Assembly (NCBI GenBank): GCA_024114885.1
Contig: CP099424.1
Span: 1,798,001-1,862,000, forward strand
Origin: Septoria linicola
Lineage: Eukaryota; Ascomycota; Dothideomycetes; Mycosphaerellales; Mycosphaerellaceae
Reading direction: 5' to 3'
DNA: 64,000 nt
A program made the translations under genes and the position numbers. The stretch's first letter is position 1. Every line of letters starts with the position of its first letter. The notes under the pieces were generated by a model. The model ran no database searches. It was not told where the DNA came from and worked only from the letters and a program-made list of their open reading frames with translations. Shown here in pieces: positions 36,228 through 49,282 of this stretch.

Positions 36228-37280
36228 AAAGTTCACTTTACCTTAACGCTTCTATAGCCGTCGTATACTACTAACGCTACTACTAACTACTATAGTATAT
36301 ACCTTACTATCGCTAACGAGGACTAAGACTTAGATACTATCGTCGTTACCTCTACTAACTTAAAAGAGCCTTATTTTTCGTATATCTAGTCGACTTACTA
36401 GATCGCGCTTTCTATACTATAAGAGACCGCTAGCGCTATAGTTAATAGCTAGGAAGGAGCTATTAGCGCCGCTATTACTAAAGATTCAAGCTTCTCTACT
36501 CTTACGTAGGCCGAAAACCTTAAACTTTAAGAATTCTCTACTAGAAACTAATATTTTTAGCGACTCCTTTAGTTAGGCGAAAATTAGTAGTAAAAAGGAC
36601 CTTTAGGACAGAAAATCATTATCTTACTTCGCTAATTAGTAATAGAAAAGGGCTCTAGGAAGATAGATTATAGTACTAACCTTAGAAATCGCTAGTAGAA
36701 AAGAGCTTCGAAAGTATAGATCTAGCTTAGATTTTAAGACCTAGTAGTAGAAAGTAGCTTAGGATAGCTAACTTTTATAGCGATAGTAGGCTCGTAACTT
36801 AGAAAAAGGAGTAGGATAGTAGGTTAACTAGTAGATATAGAATCTATACTTAAAAGTTAAGCTTAGGAGAGTAACTAGCTATATAGATACTTATCTTAGC
36901 TATAGAAAATAGCGTCGAAATAGTTAGGATTAGCTAGATTCCTACTAATCTAGTAAAAAGAAGCTTAGGAAGCTTAGATTAGAGCTCGATAGTAGCTCTA
37001 AGAATAAAAGAAGTACTTAGGATAGCTAAGATTTAACTAGATTTATACTAGTCTAGTAAATTACAAGCTTAGGAAGCTTCGATTAGAGCTTAATAGTAGC
37101 TTTAGGATTAAAAGAAGCGCTCGAGAAGGTTAGATTAGAGCTCTAGGAATAAAAGAAGCGCTCGAGATAGTATAGACTTAGGAAGATTAGCTCTTTTATA
37201 GTAGAGGCTAGGCTTTAGTAGCTAGATCTTAGCTTATACCTCTAATTAAGTATTATCTATCGAATTTCTACTTCTTTAGC
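36228..37280 (-). repeat. B3 pol-ORF3 spacer with expanded tandem units
   Basis: Non-coding. About three variant units of the B spacer repeat lie at about 36990-37170, reversed, each with an AGCTCxxGGAATAAAAGAAG-like core. B2 has one unit. This is the main length difference between the two B copies. Confidence 0.65.
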
Positions 37281-37299
37281 TCTACTAGGCTAGCTTTAG

Positions 37300-40200
37300 C
37301 CTTTAGCTTACTAAGTCTTCTACTTCTTCTTTAAGCTCTATTAGTAGCTAGCGTATATAACTCTCTCTTTCTTATTAAGTTATTACTAATAGCTTACTAA
37401 TAAAGATCTATAGATACTTATACCTAGGTAGAAGTCCTAGTTCTATAACCTTCTCTATTAGTAGTAGTACTTCTTCTAGTTTAACCTAATCCGGAACTAG
37501 CTTTAGGTTTTCCTATAGAAAGGTATATTTCTTAAGGTCTATTCTCTTATAGATATACTCTCGTTTTAAGCTATATAGTTCCTTAAGCTTATACGATATA
37601 CCTCTCTATAATACTTTAGATATTCTAAAAGGGCCTTTTTACCTAAACGTAAGCTTATAAGAGAAGCTAGTTTTTAACTTAGAGTAGTATACTAATACGA
37701 GATCTCCTTCCTTTAGTATAGTAAGATCTATATAGCGATATTTATTAAAGTACGCCTTATTCTATTCTTAGAGACGCTATTAACGTAGTTATCCTTCTTC
37801 TATAGTCGTTTCTATAGCCTCTAGAGCCTAAGCTCGAATCGTAAGAAGCTCTACTCTAGTCTTAACCTTGCTCTAATCTATAATCTAGAAGGTATAGTGT
37901 TCTAGCTCGATTAGTAGTACTATATCACGCTTAATTATTACCTCCGACAGTATTAGGCTAGTAGTAGAGACTATTATCGTTCTCTCTACCTATAGAACTA
38001 CTAGAATATAGTCCTAAATCGTATAAAGGCTACTATTAGAGAGCTTTAAGTAAGCGTCTAATATTATCTTATAGCCGACTTTAACGATAGCGTTAGACTA
38101 AGAGTAGTACAGCGAAATATTAATACGTTTAATACTATACGATAGTAGTAGCTTCTCTACGTTACTAAGGTTAGTCTTATAATTGTTAAGAATAACTTCT
38201 ATAGTAGTACCCTACTAGTAAAAGATCTCTTCCTATATAAACCTTACTATCTATACTAAGGAGATACTCTTCGCTAGGCACTAGAATATACGTACTTCTA
38301 GCTAGCGCGATAGAGATTCGCGTATAACTATTAACGAACAGTTCTTCGAGATATATAAGCTATCGATATACTACTACTAGCCGACTATAACTTAGAGCAG
38401 GATCTATAGTTCTCTAGGCACCTATCGTCTATACTAAAGACTATAAATAGTATATTACCGAATAGTAAGCGAGATTTAAGCCTAGACTCTATCCTACTAC
38501 TATCGTTTCTAGATAAGATTATACGTCTATTTAGCGCTACGATAACCGTTCTTATAATAGTATACCTTAATAATACGAGCTCGCGCTTTAGGTTTATTAA
38601 TAACTCGCTATAAAGGTCTAGCTACTCGCTCTTAGCGCTAGAGCTAGTTATTCTTAATATAAAACAGCTAACACTTCTTTCTTAACTAGTTATACTCGTT
38701 ATTAGAAACTCTCTTAGGTCTTTATATTCGTATAAGTACGAAAGCGATATTTATTAACTCCTAAGAGTAGATCCTATTAATTATAGATAGCTCGCTCTAA
38801 ATTACCTATATAGAGAAAGCGTTAACGTAAAAGGTATCGAAGAATTGCTCGTTAATTATTAGATCTACGTCTTCTTCCTATTCTATAGCCTCTATATCTT
38901 TAGGTATAGTAGGCTTTCTCGATAAAGAATCTAGAGCTATATACTTCTTACTAGGAATATATATAACGTTAAAGTTAAAGAGGTAGATCTATACTAGCTA
39001 GTACGTTATTACTATATTTAGCAAATTAGAAGTAGCCTTATTAAGCTAGTAAACAAGAGTATTTATATTAATCTCTAGCTAAAAGTATACTCTAAATAAC
39101 TATAGTTTTAGCTTCTTTAATACCTTTAGTATACTAAGGTATTCGCGCTTTCTAGTATTATACTTAACTTCTACTAGGTTAAATAGGCTAGACTTATACC
39201 GAACTAGATAGCGGAGAAGTAGCTCGTCTCGATTATATTAGGAAAGCGTATATCCTTAACCTTTACTACTTGAATCTACGCCTACGATAATAAGTCCTAC
39301 TCCTTCTCTATAGTTAAGAGTAACTAGGGCTAGGGCTGAAACTAGTACCTTTAAGACGACGTCTTTAGCTAGTTAGTATTTAGTAGTCTATTAAAACTTA
39401 GTATCTTTCTATAAAAGTTTAAATAGTAGAGTAAGGATAATCGTAAAACCTTTAACCTAGACGCGATAGTACGTAACTACGCTAAGGAAGATTCGAACCT
39501 TCTTCTAATTCTCTAGAGTCGGCTATTTCTTAATCTTCGCTACTCTTACGAAGTCTAGATAGCGACTATTAATACTAGTAAGGTAACTAACGATTACTAG
39601 TTATTCGTAATAGAGCTATAGCTTATTAAAAGCTATAGTTATATTAGCTCGTTCTATATTATAGAGAACGTCGTCTATAGCTATAATATATTTAATAACG
39701 TAATAGTAGAGGCTAGGTTTAACCTCTTTACTATCGTACTTCGTCTTAGGCTCTTTAATACTAATATTATTAAAGAACAGCTATATCTTATACGAGATAT
39801 GTTCTATAAGAACTTGATTAATAATACGAACGAACTAGGTAATAGAATTTGTAGCTCCTTACGGTAACGTTATCTACTATAACAAGCCTAGTAGTAAATT
39901 AAAGCCTATAAGGTCTCTATATAATTCATCGAGTAGGATTTAGTTATATCTAGAGAAGATATTAACTAACGAGGCTAGCGCGTAACTAGTAAAGTCCTTA
40001 GAGAAACTCTTAGCGTTAGGTAGTAAGTTCGAATCTCTTATAGTAACTTAATTAAACTTCTAAGCTACGTTAATTAACTAATACTTCTTTAGCTTACCTA
40101 CCTCTATCTTCTTACTAATAAGGAAGTACGGATTTCGATAGGTACTATAGTATAGCTTAAGAGTTCTAGCTTAGATTCGTTATCTTAGTATGTCTTCTAC

Positions 40201-41290
40201 TATATACTATAGCGATAGGTTTAGCTTGAAGCCTAGATACTACTATAGCTCGTAAGGAACTATCTAAATCTTCTATAGTAGAGTAATATTAGGATTAATT
40301 TAGCCTAAATACGTAAAGTCCTACGTAAAGGCAGCTTCTCGGTTCCTTAGTATATAGTATAACAAATCTAGCTCCTTTAGTAGTAGTTCTATACTAGATT
40401 TGAACTTTATAAGCCGTTCGGGCGTAAGCTATAATCTAGGCTCGATCGCTAAGAATCTCTTAGTTAGGTACTTACTATCGTAAGGTCTAGTACTAGGTAG
40501 TATAGCTACTTCCTTCTTAATACAAGTCTATCGCTAGTCCTTTAACCTACTAGGGTTTAACCTATTAGTTATAGTAATATCTATATTTACTAGTTTAATC
40601 TTATTAGTAACTCGCTTAATCTTATAAAGAGTATAGGCGCTAATATAGTTATCTAGCTTCCGCTACTCTATAGCTTCTTTATTATAAGCTCTCTCTACTA
40701 CTATATTAATAGCGGCCGAGATAACGTACGTCTCTTCGCTAAGCTTATCGTCTACTTTATTAGAGATAACCTCGTCGTAGAGTCTAGGTTCTTAGATAGC
40801 TAGCTCCGCCTCTCGGATCTTTCTATAGGTAATTATTAAGTATTCGCTCTTATAATTCGAACTCTAGCTCGATTAAGACACTAGTATAGTATCTTTAAAA
40901 CTATATCTAATACTCTAGTATAAGTCTCGCTCGCTAGTATAAGCTAGCTTAGCTTCGCCGGTAGCTAGTAAAAGCTTCTTAAGTCGGCTATTTTAGCTAA
41001 ATTTAGCGACGTTACCTTTAATAGCCGCTACTACGAGATAGTTATACTATATTTGAGTCTAGCTATAATTGACCTGTCTTAATAGTTCGAGCTACTATCG
41101 TAGAGAGGTGCTTTATCTAATTAAGTCTACTATAAAATAGTCTCTAAAGTAGATTACCTTTATATACGATAACTACTACGTAAGGTAGTTAAAGACTTAA
41201 TTCTCTAGGAGTTTAGAGCTATTAGTAACCGTAAACGAACACTAGTACTAATCGCTTATCTATCTATACTACTAGTATAGTTTAAAGTAT
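37300..41290 (-). pseudogene. B3 gypsy pol, RIP-destroyed
   Basis: Counterpart of B2 7720-11700 on the minus strand. The RT active-site block (FFNNISIKEPKT-like) is at about 39752-39785, RNase H at about 39260-39310 and the integrase at about 37840-38600. The GDLVL-like module near 37680-37700 closes the ORF. Stops are TAG/TAA throughout. Confidence 0.83.
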
Positions 41291-41309
41291 AGTATAGGAG
41301 GTATAACGT

Positions 41310-41334
41310 AATTATCGTTTAAAAAGGTAACTAT
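41310..41334. repeat. Palindrome P2 of B3
   Basis: The arms TAATTATCGTTT and AAAAGGTAACTA surround one A. It lies between gag-protease and pol. Confidence 0.82.
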
Positions 41335-41389
41335 AGAACGTTCTACTAGCTAACCCTCCTAAGTAGAGTTTTTACCTCTAACTACTAAA

Positions 41390-44250
41390 CCTTATATAGA
41401 AAGAGTAGTAGAAGCTTGAAAAGCTTATAATCCTTCTCCCTACTCCTTACTATTATAAGATCTAGAGTCCTCGATAGTATACCCTATATTCTTTAGCTAA
41501 TAATTACTAAAAGTCAGAGTTTAGATACCGACTTCTATAGAATCTAGACGCGATAAAAGTATTAGAGCCTCTACTAAACTCGTACTATCGACTAGAGCTA
41601 GTTCCTTAGTACTCTAGCTTTTCCTAGGACTTGTTCTATAGTACGTATATTACTATAGCTATTAAAACCGGTAAATATAATAATATAGCCGTCTAGAGTA
41701 CTAATTAAGCTCTCCTAAGAGCTATTATCGTAGTTCTTAGAAGCTAGGCGTACCTATCGTACCTATAGCTAGCCGAGTAAGATCGAGCTATTCGTAGGTA
41801 AGACTAGAAACGGTATAGTAACTCTTACGCTAAAGGTATCGATTAATACCTCTAGGTAGTACCTAACGAAAGTAACCTTGCCTCCGACTCCTTCTATAGT
41901 AATATTACTAAGAGAGGTTATACTAACTTAAAGCTTTCGAACGTGTTCGATTAGTATAATTATTAACTTAGCTCTCTCGTCGATTAAAGACTCGTAAGCT
42001 ATTATTCGAGAGCTATACTTTATAGGCACGTAGATACTTAGAATAATCTAATAGATATTATTAAATAATAGAAGGATATTATCTATCCGCTTATAAAGCT
42101 TAGAAGCGGGCTTAGGTTTCACTATATTAATCGCTATAGTAGTAGCCTAAAAGGCCTTAATATCGGTCGCTAAGACAGCTTTCGTTAGCTCCTCCTCTAC
42201 CTACTCCTTACTAAAGGCTTTAGATAGTAAGGAATATATACTAATCTTAGCTCTACTACCTCTATTCGTACGCTTCTTTATATAGAGCTTATTAAGCTTC
42301 TTATATAGATCCGTGTCGTTTAGAACACGACCCTATAAGGAATACGACGCTCGCTCGCTATAGAGAATAATCTCTACTAAGCTTAACTAGATCTTAGATT
42401 CGAGTATTTTATCTATCTAGAAGATATTAGCGTTATTATTAGCGTACGTAGCTCGAAGGTAGTTATCTATACGCTTAGTCTTTAGAGGCTCCTTAGCCTT
42501 CTTCTACTTTTAAGTATACGTAGGAGCGACTAGAACTAGTAGATCGTTTAGGTAGTCGTATATCTACTTATTCTCGATCTTATCGTTATTACGTCTCTAA
42601 GTTTAAGAATCCTCTAACTCTTCTATATTCGTAAGGTAAGGAGCTAGCTAGTTTTTATCTTTAACCTCTTTAATACGAGAGTAACGATAAGCGTAGGTTC
42701 TTACTACTATAGCCTAGGTCGTAATTCGCTTCTATACTCCTATTAGCTATCCTCTAACTAGATAAGAAGGGTTTAGGTTCTACTTTGTCTTTACGCTATC
42801 TCTAGCTACGTAGGCGCCGATTAGATTATCTTAATCTTCCTATATAATAGAAGCGACTTAGCTAATATTAATAGGACTATCGATACTAGCTACCTTATTC
42901 GCTATCCTCTACTAGCTCGCTCTTAGCGTTAATAAACAATCTATATTTTCAAGATTAATCTTCCTATAGCGCTACTCTAATACTCCTATTAATACGAATA
43001 GCTTTAGTAGTTCCTTGTCCTAGTAGTACTATATCTTTTCTATACCTAGGCGAGGCGTCCTATAGTATATAATACTAGTCTTTAGATCTCTATATATTAA
43101 GCCCTTAGTCTCGAACTACTATAGGTACTCGTAGTTTGTAGCTATATAGCCTTCGAGCCTATATATCTAATAACCTAAAATCTTTAGAGCGATTACTATA
43201 TAGACCTCGATTATTAACCTATTATCTATTATAGCTAAATTAATCGAAATCTCCTAGCTATAAGTAAGACTTAGAATATATAGATAGTCGTGATCGTAAG
43301 ACTTCGCCTACTATCCTATCGACGAGCGTAGTAGCTATAGGCCTCCTTCTTCGAGTCGACGAATCGTAGTAATTACGAGGTCTTATATACTAGCGGTAAT
43401 ATTATCGACGCTTACTAGTTTATAGCCTTTATAGACTACCGTTTCTCTAGCCTTAAACTTAGAGTTCAGCCTTAGAGTAGACTTCTTTACTACTTCGTAT
43501 AACTACTAGATATCTCTACCGCCTTCGTTATATACTTCTAATTTAAAGTCCTTATTACTATTAATCTAACGCTAGGCTGTCTTTAAGAGCTTACTATAAT
43601 CTAAGTTACTATTATTAAGGTCTAACCTAAGATAGGCCTAGAGTCTCTTACCGAAACGAAATAGTAGGCCTCGTATAAATAGAAGAGTACGAGAACGCTC
43701 GTCTATATACGAAGTAGGTATAGTATTAGAATAGAGTATAAACTACCTTAAGTACTCTAAGAGATTATTATCCTCGCTATAGTTAACCTTATAAAGGTTT
43801 TCTATATAGTAGTGGTTTCCGAGTATATATATATTATTATACTTTTAGTACTCCTTAATAATTAACTCCTTAAACTTAGTATAGTCTCGGTCGTAGAAAC
43901 TATTAAGGCGCTAGTATCGTCTACGTTAGATAACCGTGACCTAAGTAAGTAACTTCTCGTAAAGCTATTTATTATTATTAATAAGTAGGATAGCGTAGTT
44001 CCTATATAGTGCTTTAAAACGCTTAATATACTCGGTTACGTTCTCTCTATTAAAGAAGGGATTCTAGTCCGAGCTAGGTAGTAGTAGAATCTAAGTAATA
44101 ATTATCTTCTAGCTTTAGGTTACTTAGATAGTCTCTATAAGTAGCTAGAACTACGCTATAGACAGTCTACCTTCTAAGCTCGGTCCTTAAAAGATATTAG
44201 CGTTAGGGTTAAGGTTAGTACCTCTTTAGTCCTCCGCTTCTATAGATATA
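41390..44250 (-). pseudogene. B3 gag-protease, RIP-destroyed
   Basis: Minus-strand counterpart of B2 4776-7620. The zinc-knuckle remnant lies at about 43130-43175 and the protease motif region at about 41970-42000. The capsid-like FFNKENVTEYIKRF block is at about 44010-44055. Confidence 0.73.
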
Positions 44251-44450
44251 TCGTTATCTAGTAGAGAGAATAAAGTAAAAGCGAGTAGTAGCTTTACTAG
44301 AGATCTTCGAATTTACTTATTAAGTAGGTTAGATAAGCTACTCTCTAGTATTTTAGGCCGGCTAGTAGACGCTAATTCACTTATAGAGCTTGTTCGAAGG
44401 TGTTCTAAGAGTATGTTATACTCTCCTTAATTAGGTTTTTAAATAAAATA

Positions 44451-44475
44451 TAGTTATCGTTTAAAATAATAACTA
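44451..44475. repeat. Palindrome P1 of B3
   Basis: The arms TAGTTATCGTTT and AAATAATAACTA surround one A. It lies between leader and gag and matches the perfect copy at 4551-4575. Confidence 0.87.
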
Positions 44476-45189
44476 AAAAAACAAGAGTCTAAAATTTTTA
44501 TTAGCTATTAGAAGGTAAACGTTATACTTTTCTTTATAATACTAGGGCTATATTAATTATACCTAATAAGTAAGGTATGTCGTGTCGTATAGTTCGACCG
44601 TTTATAGCTAGGCGCGTCCGTCTTACTTATTCGAGTAATTCGCTAAGTAACTATAGTAGTATAATATTACGTTAGCCTATACTATATACTAGGTCTAGGG
44701 CCTTAGACGTAATTAGTGTCCTTAGCTAAATAATTAGCGTCTAACGCTGTACTAGAGCTTATTCTAAGCGATCTATATACTAGAGGATACGAGATTACCT
44801 AGACAGGTCTAGCCTATCCTATAGCCTCTACGCTATCTAAACGAGAGCGTTTTCACGCTAAACTAGGGTCTAATCGAAGACTATTATAGGTATAGGGACC
44901 CTAAGTAAATCTCCGATATAGTAAGTCGCCTTACTATCTATACGATAATTACTAAATAGATCTATACTAAGAAGTACTAGAGGTTTATAGCTTTTCTAGG
45001 TTAGAGCGATATCTATATTCTAGAGGCTTCTATATTACTATAGCTCTTTAAGTTACCTCTTACGTAGGCTCCTTTAGGCCTTTTATTAATATTTATAGTA
45101 TATTAGTTCTCGCTTTAAGGCTACTATCTACCCTCTACGCTTCTAGTTCTAGAGTAAGAGAGAAGAGATAGCCCTACCTTCGGCTCTAT
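44476..45189 (-). other. B3 5' leader and candidate primer-binding site
   Basis: Reverse counterpart of B2 3839-4550. The candidate primer site is the reverse complement of 45172-45189 (AGAGCCGAAGGTAG on the element strand). No recognisable coding region. Confidence 0.55.
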
Positions 45190-45469
45190 TAATAGATAAT
45201 AACTACCTTAATACTAACCTCCTAGGCAGGTATAAGAGTAGTCGCTATAGAACAAGATCTATTCGGATAGTAATAGTCTTATAATACGTTAATTAAATAG
45301 TAGTAACGAGCTTAAAATAGTAGCTCTAGGACTAAGAGCCTTATACTAAGACCGTAGGATATTGAATTAATTAAGTAGAGTAAACATTTCTATCTTAGAA
45401 ACGAGCTACTACCTTACTTTTATACTAAAACTACTAAGTACGGTATATAGGTAGGCCTTTACCTTACTA
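45190..45469 (-). repeat. B3 5' LTR (280 bp)
   Basis: Same unit as 32223-32502. It is followed by the TSD CTAC at 45470-45473 and the resumed hAT element. Confidence 0.9.
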
Positions 45470-45475
45470 CTACTT

Positions 45476-46150
45476 TATATAGATAGCTAGGAGATTAGAT
45501 ATCTTAAATTTAGTAGTAAGGAACGCTTTAGCTATCTCTTAGAGGTATTCTAAGGCTACTAATTAATAGTATAGCCTACTACTAAAAGTAAGAACGATCT
45601 CGTAGACAAGCTACTAGAATAGGAGGCGTTAGATATATAGTTCTATTATACTCTATAATTTCTTAATCTAATAAAGTATAATAGTACCTAACTTAAGGAT
45701 ACGACGTTTCTACCTACTATTACGAGGTATACGCTTCCGACGAGTGTTCGTTTTTACTATAATAACCTTCTTTCGAGGCTTAATAGGCTTCTAAGTAGTA
45801 CTCTCTAGAATAGCTACTTTTAGTAGACTATACGATCGTAAATACTAAAAAGGACTTAAAGGGATCGATACTTAATTATCGCTCCTATATAGAGCGTCGT
45901 AATCGAAGAATAGTATAAGAAATAAAGAAAAGAGTAGAGATAGGAAGAAGGAAGTAAAGAAAGAAGAAGTAGGTAGTTAGAAAGATACTAAAACTTACTA
46001 AGACGCTATAAGCTATAGAACCTTAGGTCTAAAGAGATACTAAGAAACTTACTAGATCCTACGTCTATACCTAAATAGAAAGGTACTATACTAGGAAAAC
46101 TACTACCGACTACGATTACTAACTATAAATCTTATCTTAATTAATTCTAG
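45476..46150 (+). pseudogene. hAT cargo ORF, unknown, basic C-terminus
   Basis: A plus-strand frame broken only by TAG/TAA gives RYLKFSSKERFSYLLEVF, TTKSKNDLVDKLLE, DTTFLPTITRYTLPTSVRFY and a Lys/Arg/Glu-rich tail with KERRSR. It may begin left of the B3 insertion (before 32222). I do not recognise the family. Because stops sit only where Gln or Trp codons would be, it looks like a real gene before RIP. It is not part of the transposase frame. Confidence 0.45.
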
Positions 46151-47150
46151 TAGCGTAGAACTAGAGGATAGTTATAGTCGATATTAGTTTACTAGATCTA
46201 TATAATTAGATATTAGTATAGAATAATTAAAAAATAAGCTATTAGTTCTAAGTTGTACTAAACTAAGGCCTATTCTATTAATAATAAATTATCTATAATA
46301 CTATAGAAGAGAATATTTTTACTATATATACTAGATATATAAAATATATAAATATAAAGTAGTAATACTCTCTCTCTTTTCTAAGACTAATTAAAAAGGC
46401 TAGTTCTAAAAGATTAGTAGAATCTTCTAAATCTAAAGAAAAACTTTCTCTATAATAGACTTAATAGTAGTATCTCGTTATTAGGCCTTAAAATATCTTA
46501 AAACTAAATATTTATTCTATTAATATATACTATAGGATTCTTAGGATTTATACTATTTTAGTAATCTATTAAGCCTATTAACTTATTAAGTAGCTTAAAG
46601 AGTTTTAAACCTAGTCTATAGATCGATAGGATAGTTCTTAATATAATACCTAAAATTATAATATCTCTAGCTAATATATAAGGTTATATATAGTAGAAAA
46701 GGTAAGTATAAATAAGTAAGTACTTCTTAAGAAGTTAAGATATCCTTTCTAGAATAAAAGCTAGGTCTCTATAATCTACTATTAGTCTTATATAATTAGC
46801 CTATACCTCTCTTTTTAAAGTAATCTTTCTTCTATCTAGTAGATATACTATAGAGATCTAGAATAGGCAGACTTAGTAGATATATTAGCCTATACTATAA
46901 TATAATCTAATAGTAAAGTGCCGACTATATATGCCGATAACTAATATTATCTAAAAAGCTATATTAAAGTATCTAGGAGCGGACCTACCTTAATATTACT
47001 CCTACTTAGTTAGCCTTTAGACTCTAGATTTCTCTACTTTCTATAAATTCTAAACCTCGCTTTCTAACTACCTATACTTATAACTAAATTCGTTATATAT
47101 TACTATCGCTTATCTAACCTACCTAATTCTACTACTATTTAGTAGGTAAC
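46151..47150. other. AT-rich hAT internal segment, no gene recognised
   Basis: About 1 kb with more A+T than its neighbours and short, fragmented frames on both strands. It contains one copy of the dispersed CCGACTA motif (about 46921-46931). It may be intergenic sequence between cargo genes. Confidence 0.45.
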
Positions 47151-47159
47151 CGTTATAGC

Positions 47160-48720
47160 TATCGAACGCGATACTTTTAATACTAATTATCTTAGAAATA
47201 GTACGTTAGAAGCGTAAGGTAGAGTCTCTTCCTAAACTCGAGACGAAACGTATAAGACTTACTATAATAAGAAAGGATATTAAAGACTACTCGATTAATC
47301 TAAATATACTACGCGACCGCGTACGTACTTAAGCTATAGACGAAGATAGGGCTAAAGTAGACTAAAAACGTAAAGTAAAGAATTAAGCTTTTAGTCGTTT
47401 TAAGGTAAAGTAAATAGCTATACTACTAGGGTAGGACAGCCTCGATAAAGACGCGTAGAAGACGTATATTAATTAATAGAAACTAGTCTATAAGGTAAGC
47501 TTTACTAAATAATAGTAAGTCTCTATTATACTATTATATATATAGTTAGTAAACGTAGTCGGCGTATATAGTTAGCGCTAATATTATATAGAGAGAGGAA
47601 GGCTCTTAAGAAGGTAGAGGAAAAGAAATCTTCTAAAGAGCTCGCTTAGGAAGATAAAGAAGGTTAGTATATTAAGCTTCGCCTTCTATATAGAGAGATT
47701 AAGAGAAAAGAGAGTATATTAGAAGAATTCGAAAAGGAAGATAGTAGTATATAAGTTTAGGTACTATTAGATCCTTCTAAGTTAAAGAGAAACTCTATAA
47801 ACGTTATTATCGATAACCTACTAAGCTTATCTTAAGAGAAGGACATTTAGGCTAAGCGCGCTATTAAGCTATCTACTAGTACGCTAGGCTCTACTAACTA
47901 TAGTAGAGCGACTTATTAATACTAGTATAAGGTAATCGGCGAGTTCTAGTCTAAGATCAAGGCGCTAGATAAACTTATAGCTATATAAGTATATAGCGAT
48001 AGCGTAAGTCTTCCTATCTATTAGAAACTCCTATCTACTAATATAATATAGAGCTCTCCTTTTACGATACTATAGCTTCGAGGTCTAGCTATCTTACTTT
48101 AGACATTAGTACTAGAAGCCTAAGTCAAGGTATATCTACTAGCTATCTTAAGCGCCGACTATATTTACTAACTATATACTAATTAACTATAGTCGTATAT
48201 TACTAATAGCGTTTTACCTATACTCTACGATATCTTTTAGATAGAATACTAGGCTATACTACGTAATATTCTTAGCTAGAAGCCCTCCTTCGTTAATTAC
48301 TTCTTGATCCTTATCGAGTATCTTAGATAGCTAATTCCTACTAACTACGATTAGAATACCTATAGATTCTCTATACCTACTATATCTATATAGTAGAGAC
48401 AAAACGCGAAGCTTACCTATAGTATATTTAATAAACAATATATATTTAATAAGGAAGAGACTTTACTCGAAGCTATAGTCGAGAGTCTAGTTTAAGCTAG
48501 ATTTAAGAGCGAGTAGGCTAGTATTAGCTTTTCGTCTATTATTACAGATCTAATAGATCCTAGCGTACTTAATCTAGAGATTAGTACCGAGTTCTTAACT
48601 AGTCTATCGTTAGCGGACAAGAGGCTTCACTACGTCTAATTAGTATAATTTAAGCTTCTTTATAGGTAAGAACTACTACGGACGTTATACTAGAGTAAAG
48701 TTATAGCGTGTTTTATAGAT
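47160..48720 (+). pseudogene. hAT cargo ORF, unknown, coiled-coil-like
   Basis: Plus-strand frames with only RIP-type stops. The first part reads ETKRIRLTIIRKDIKDYSIN (about 47240-47300) and AIDEDRAKVD. After a possible small intron (GTTAGT near 47533, TATAG near 47590) comes a charged helical stretch, RERKALKKVEEKKSSKELA (about 47590-47650). It continues KLRLLYREIKRKESILEEFE and then ITDLIDPSVLNLEISTEFL (about 48545-48600). The overall look is a long helical protein. I considered a DUF3435-type recombinase and could not support it. Confidence 0.4.
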
Positions 48721-48841
48721 AGTCTAGAGCTCCTCTCTTTCTTACTTTTATAATTTAATCTACCTTTATCTTCTTTAACTCTTCTAGTTTCAATACTACT
48801 ACCTATAAACACGCTACCTTTATAGCGAAATCTATCGCTAG

Positions 48842-49282
48842 TATAACGTAGTAGGCGTCCCTATACCTAGTAGGCGAGCCTATAGCGGCTACTACCGCCT
48901 AGGCGTATAAGGGCGATTTTCGAGCTTACTATAGAGGTTAGGGACTATTATCTATTATACTACTACTACTAAGGTTAGAGAGGACTACTTAGGTTACTAC
49001 TTAGCGATTAGACAATATAGTATTGTTTAACTACTTGTTCCCCTTCCTACCTATCCTCCGCTAGCGCTACTACTACGCGATTCTAATAGGCTTATAGCCT
49101 ATACTACCTACTATAGCTACCGACGTATACCTCTACGACGACGCGCTATAGGCACGCTACTAACCTACCTACTATACCTACTACTAACTACTACGTAGGG
49201 CTATCGCCCGACTCTAGCTCTACGACCTACGTATAGACTTATATACTACTACTCTAGGTTAGTTATAGGTTTACGTACTATA
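48842..49282 (+). repeat. D 5' LTR (441 bp)
   Basis: Begins TATAACGTAGTAGGCGTCCC and ends TTTACGTACTATA. It is nearly identical to 60125-60565, and reversed at 59651-60091. Confidence 0.93.

Larger units (their letters stand above)
32223..45469 (-). mobile_element. Gypsy element B3, complete, reversed, nested in the hAT element
   Basis: It has 280-bp LTRs at both ends in reverse orientation (32223-32502, 45190-45469) and a 4-bp TSD CTAC (32219-32222 and 45470-45473). Length is 13247 bp. It is collinear in inverted orientation with B2 without C2: position sums are about 49000 up to the spacer and about 48870 after it. It has no nested insertion, so it shows the intact layout of family B: leader, P1, gag-protease, P2, pol, spacer, P3, ORF3, P4, polypurine tract, LTR. 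Confidence 0.92.

Noticed and set aside
47160..48720. A DUF3435 tyrosine recombinase (Starship captain)
   Set aside because: A stretch reading DTFNTNYLRNSTLEA recalled the C-terminal part of such proteins, but I could not find the R...HxxR...Y residues. The flanking element has hAT ends, an 8-bp TSD and a hAT transposase.
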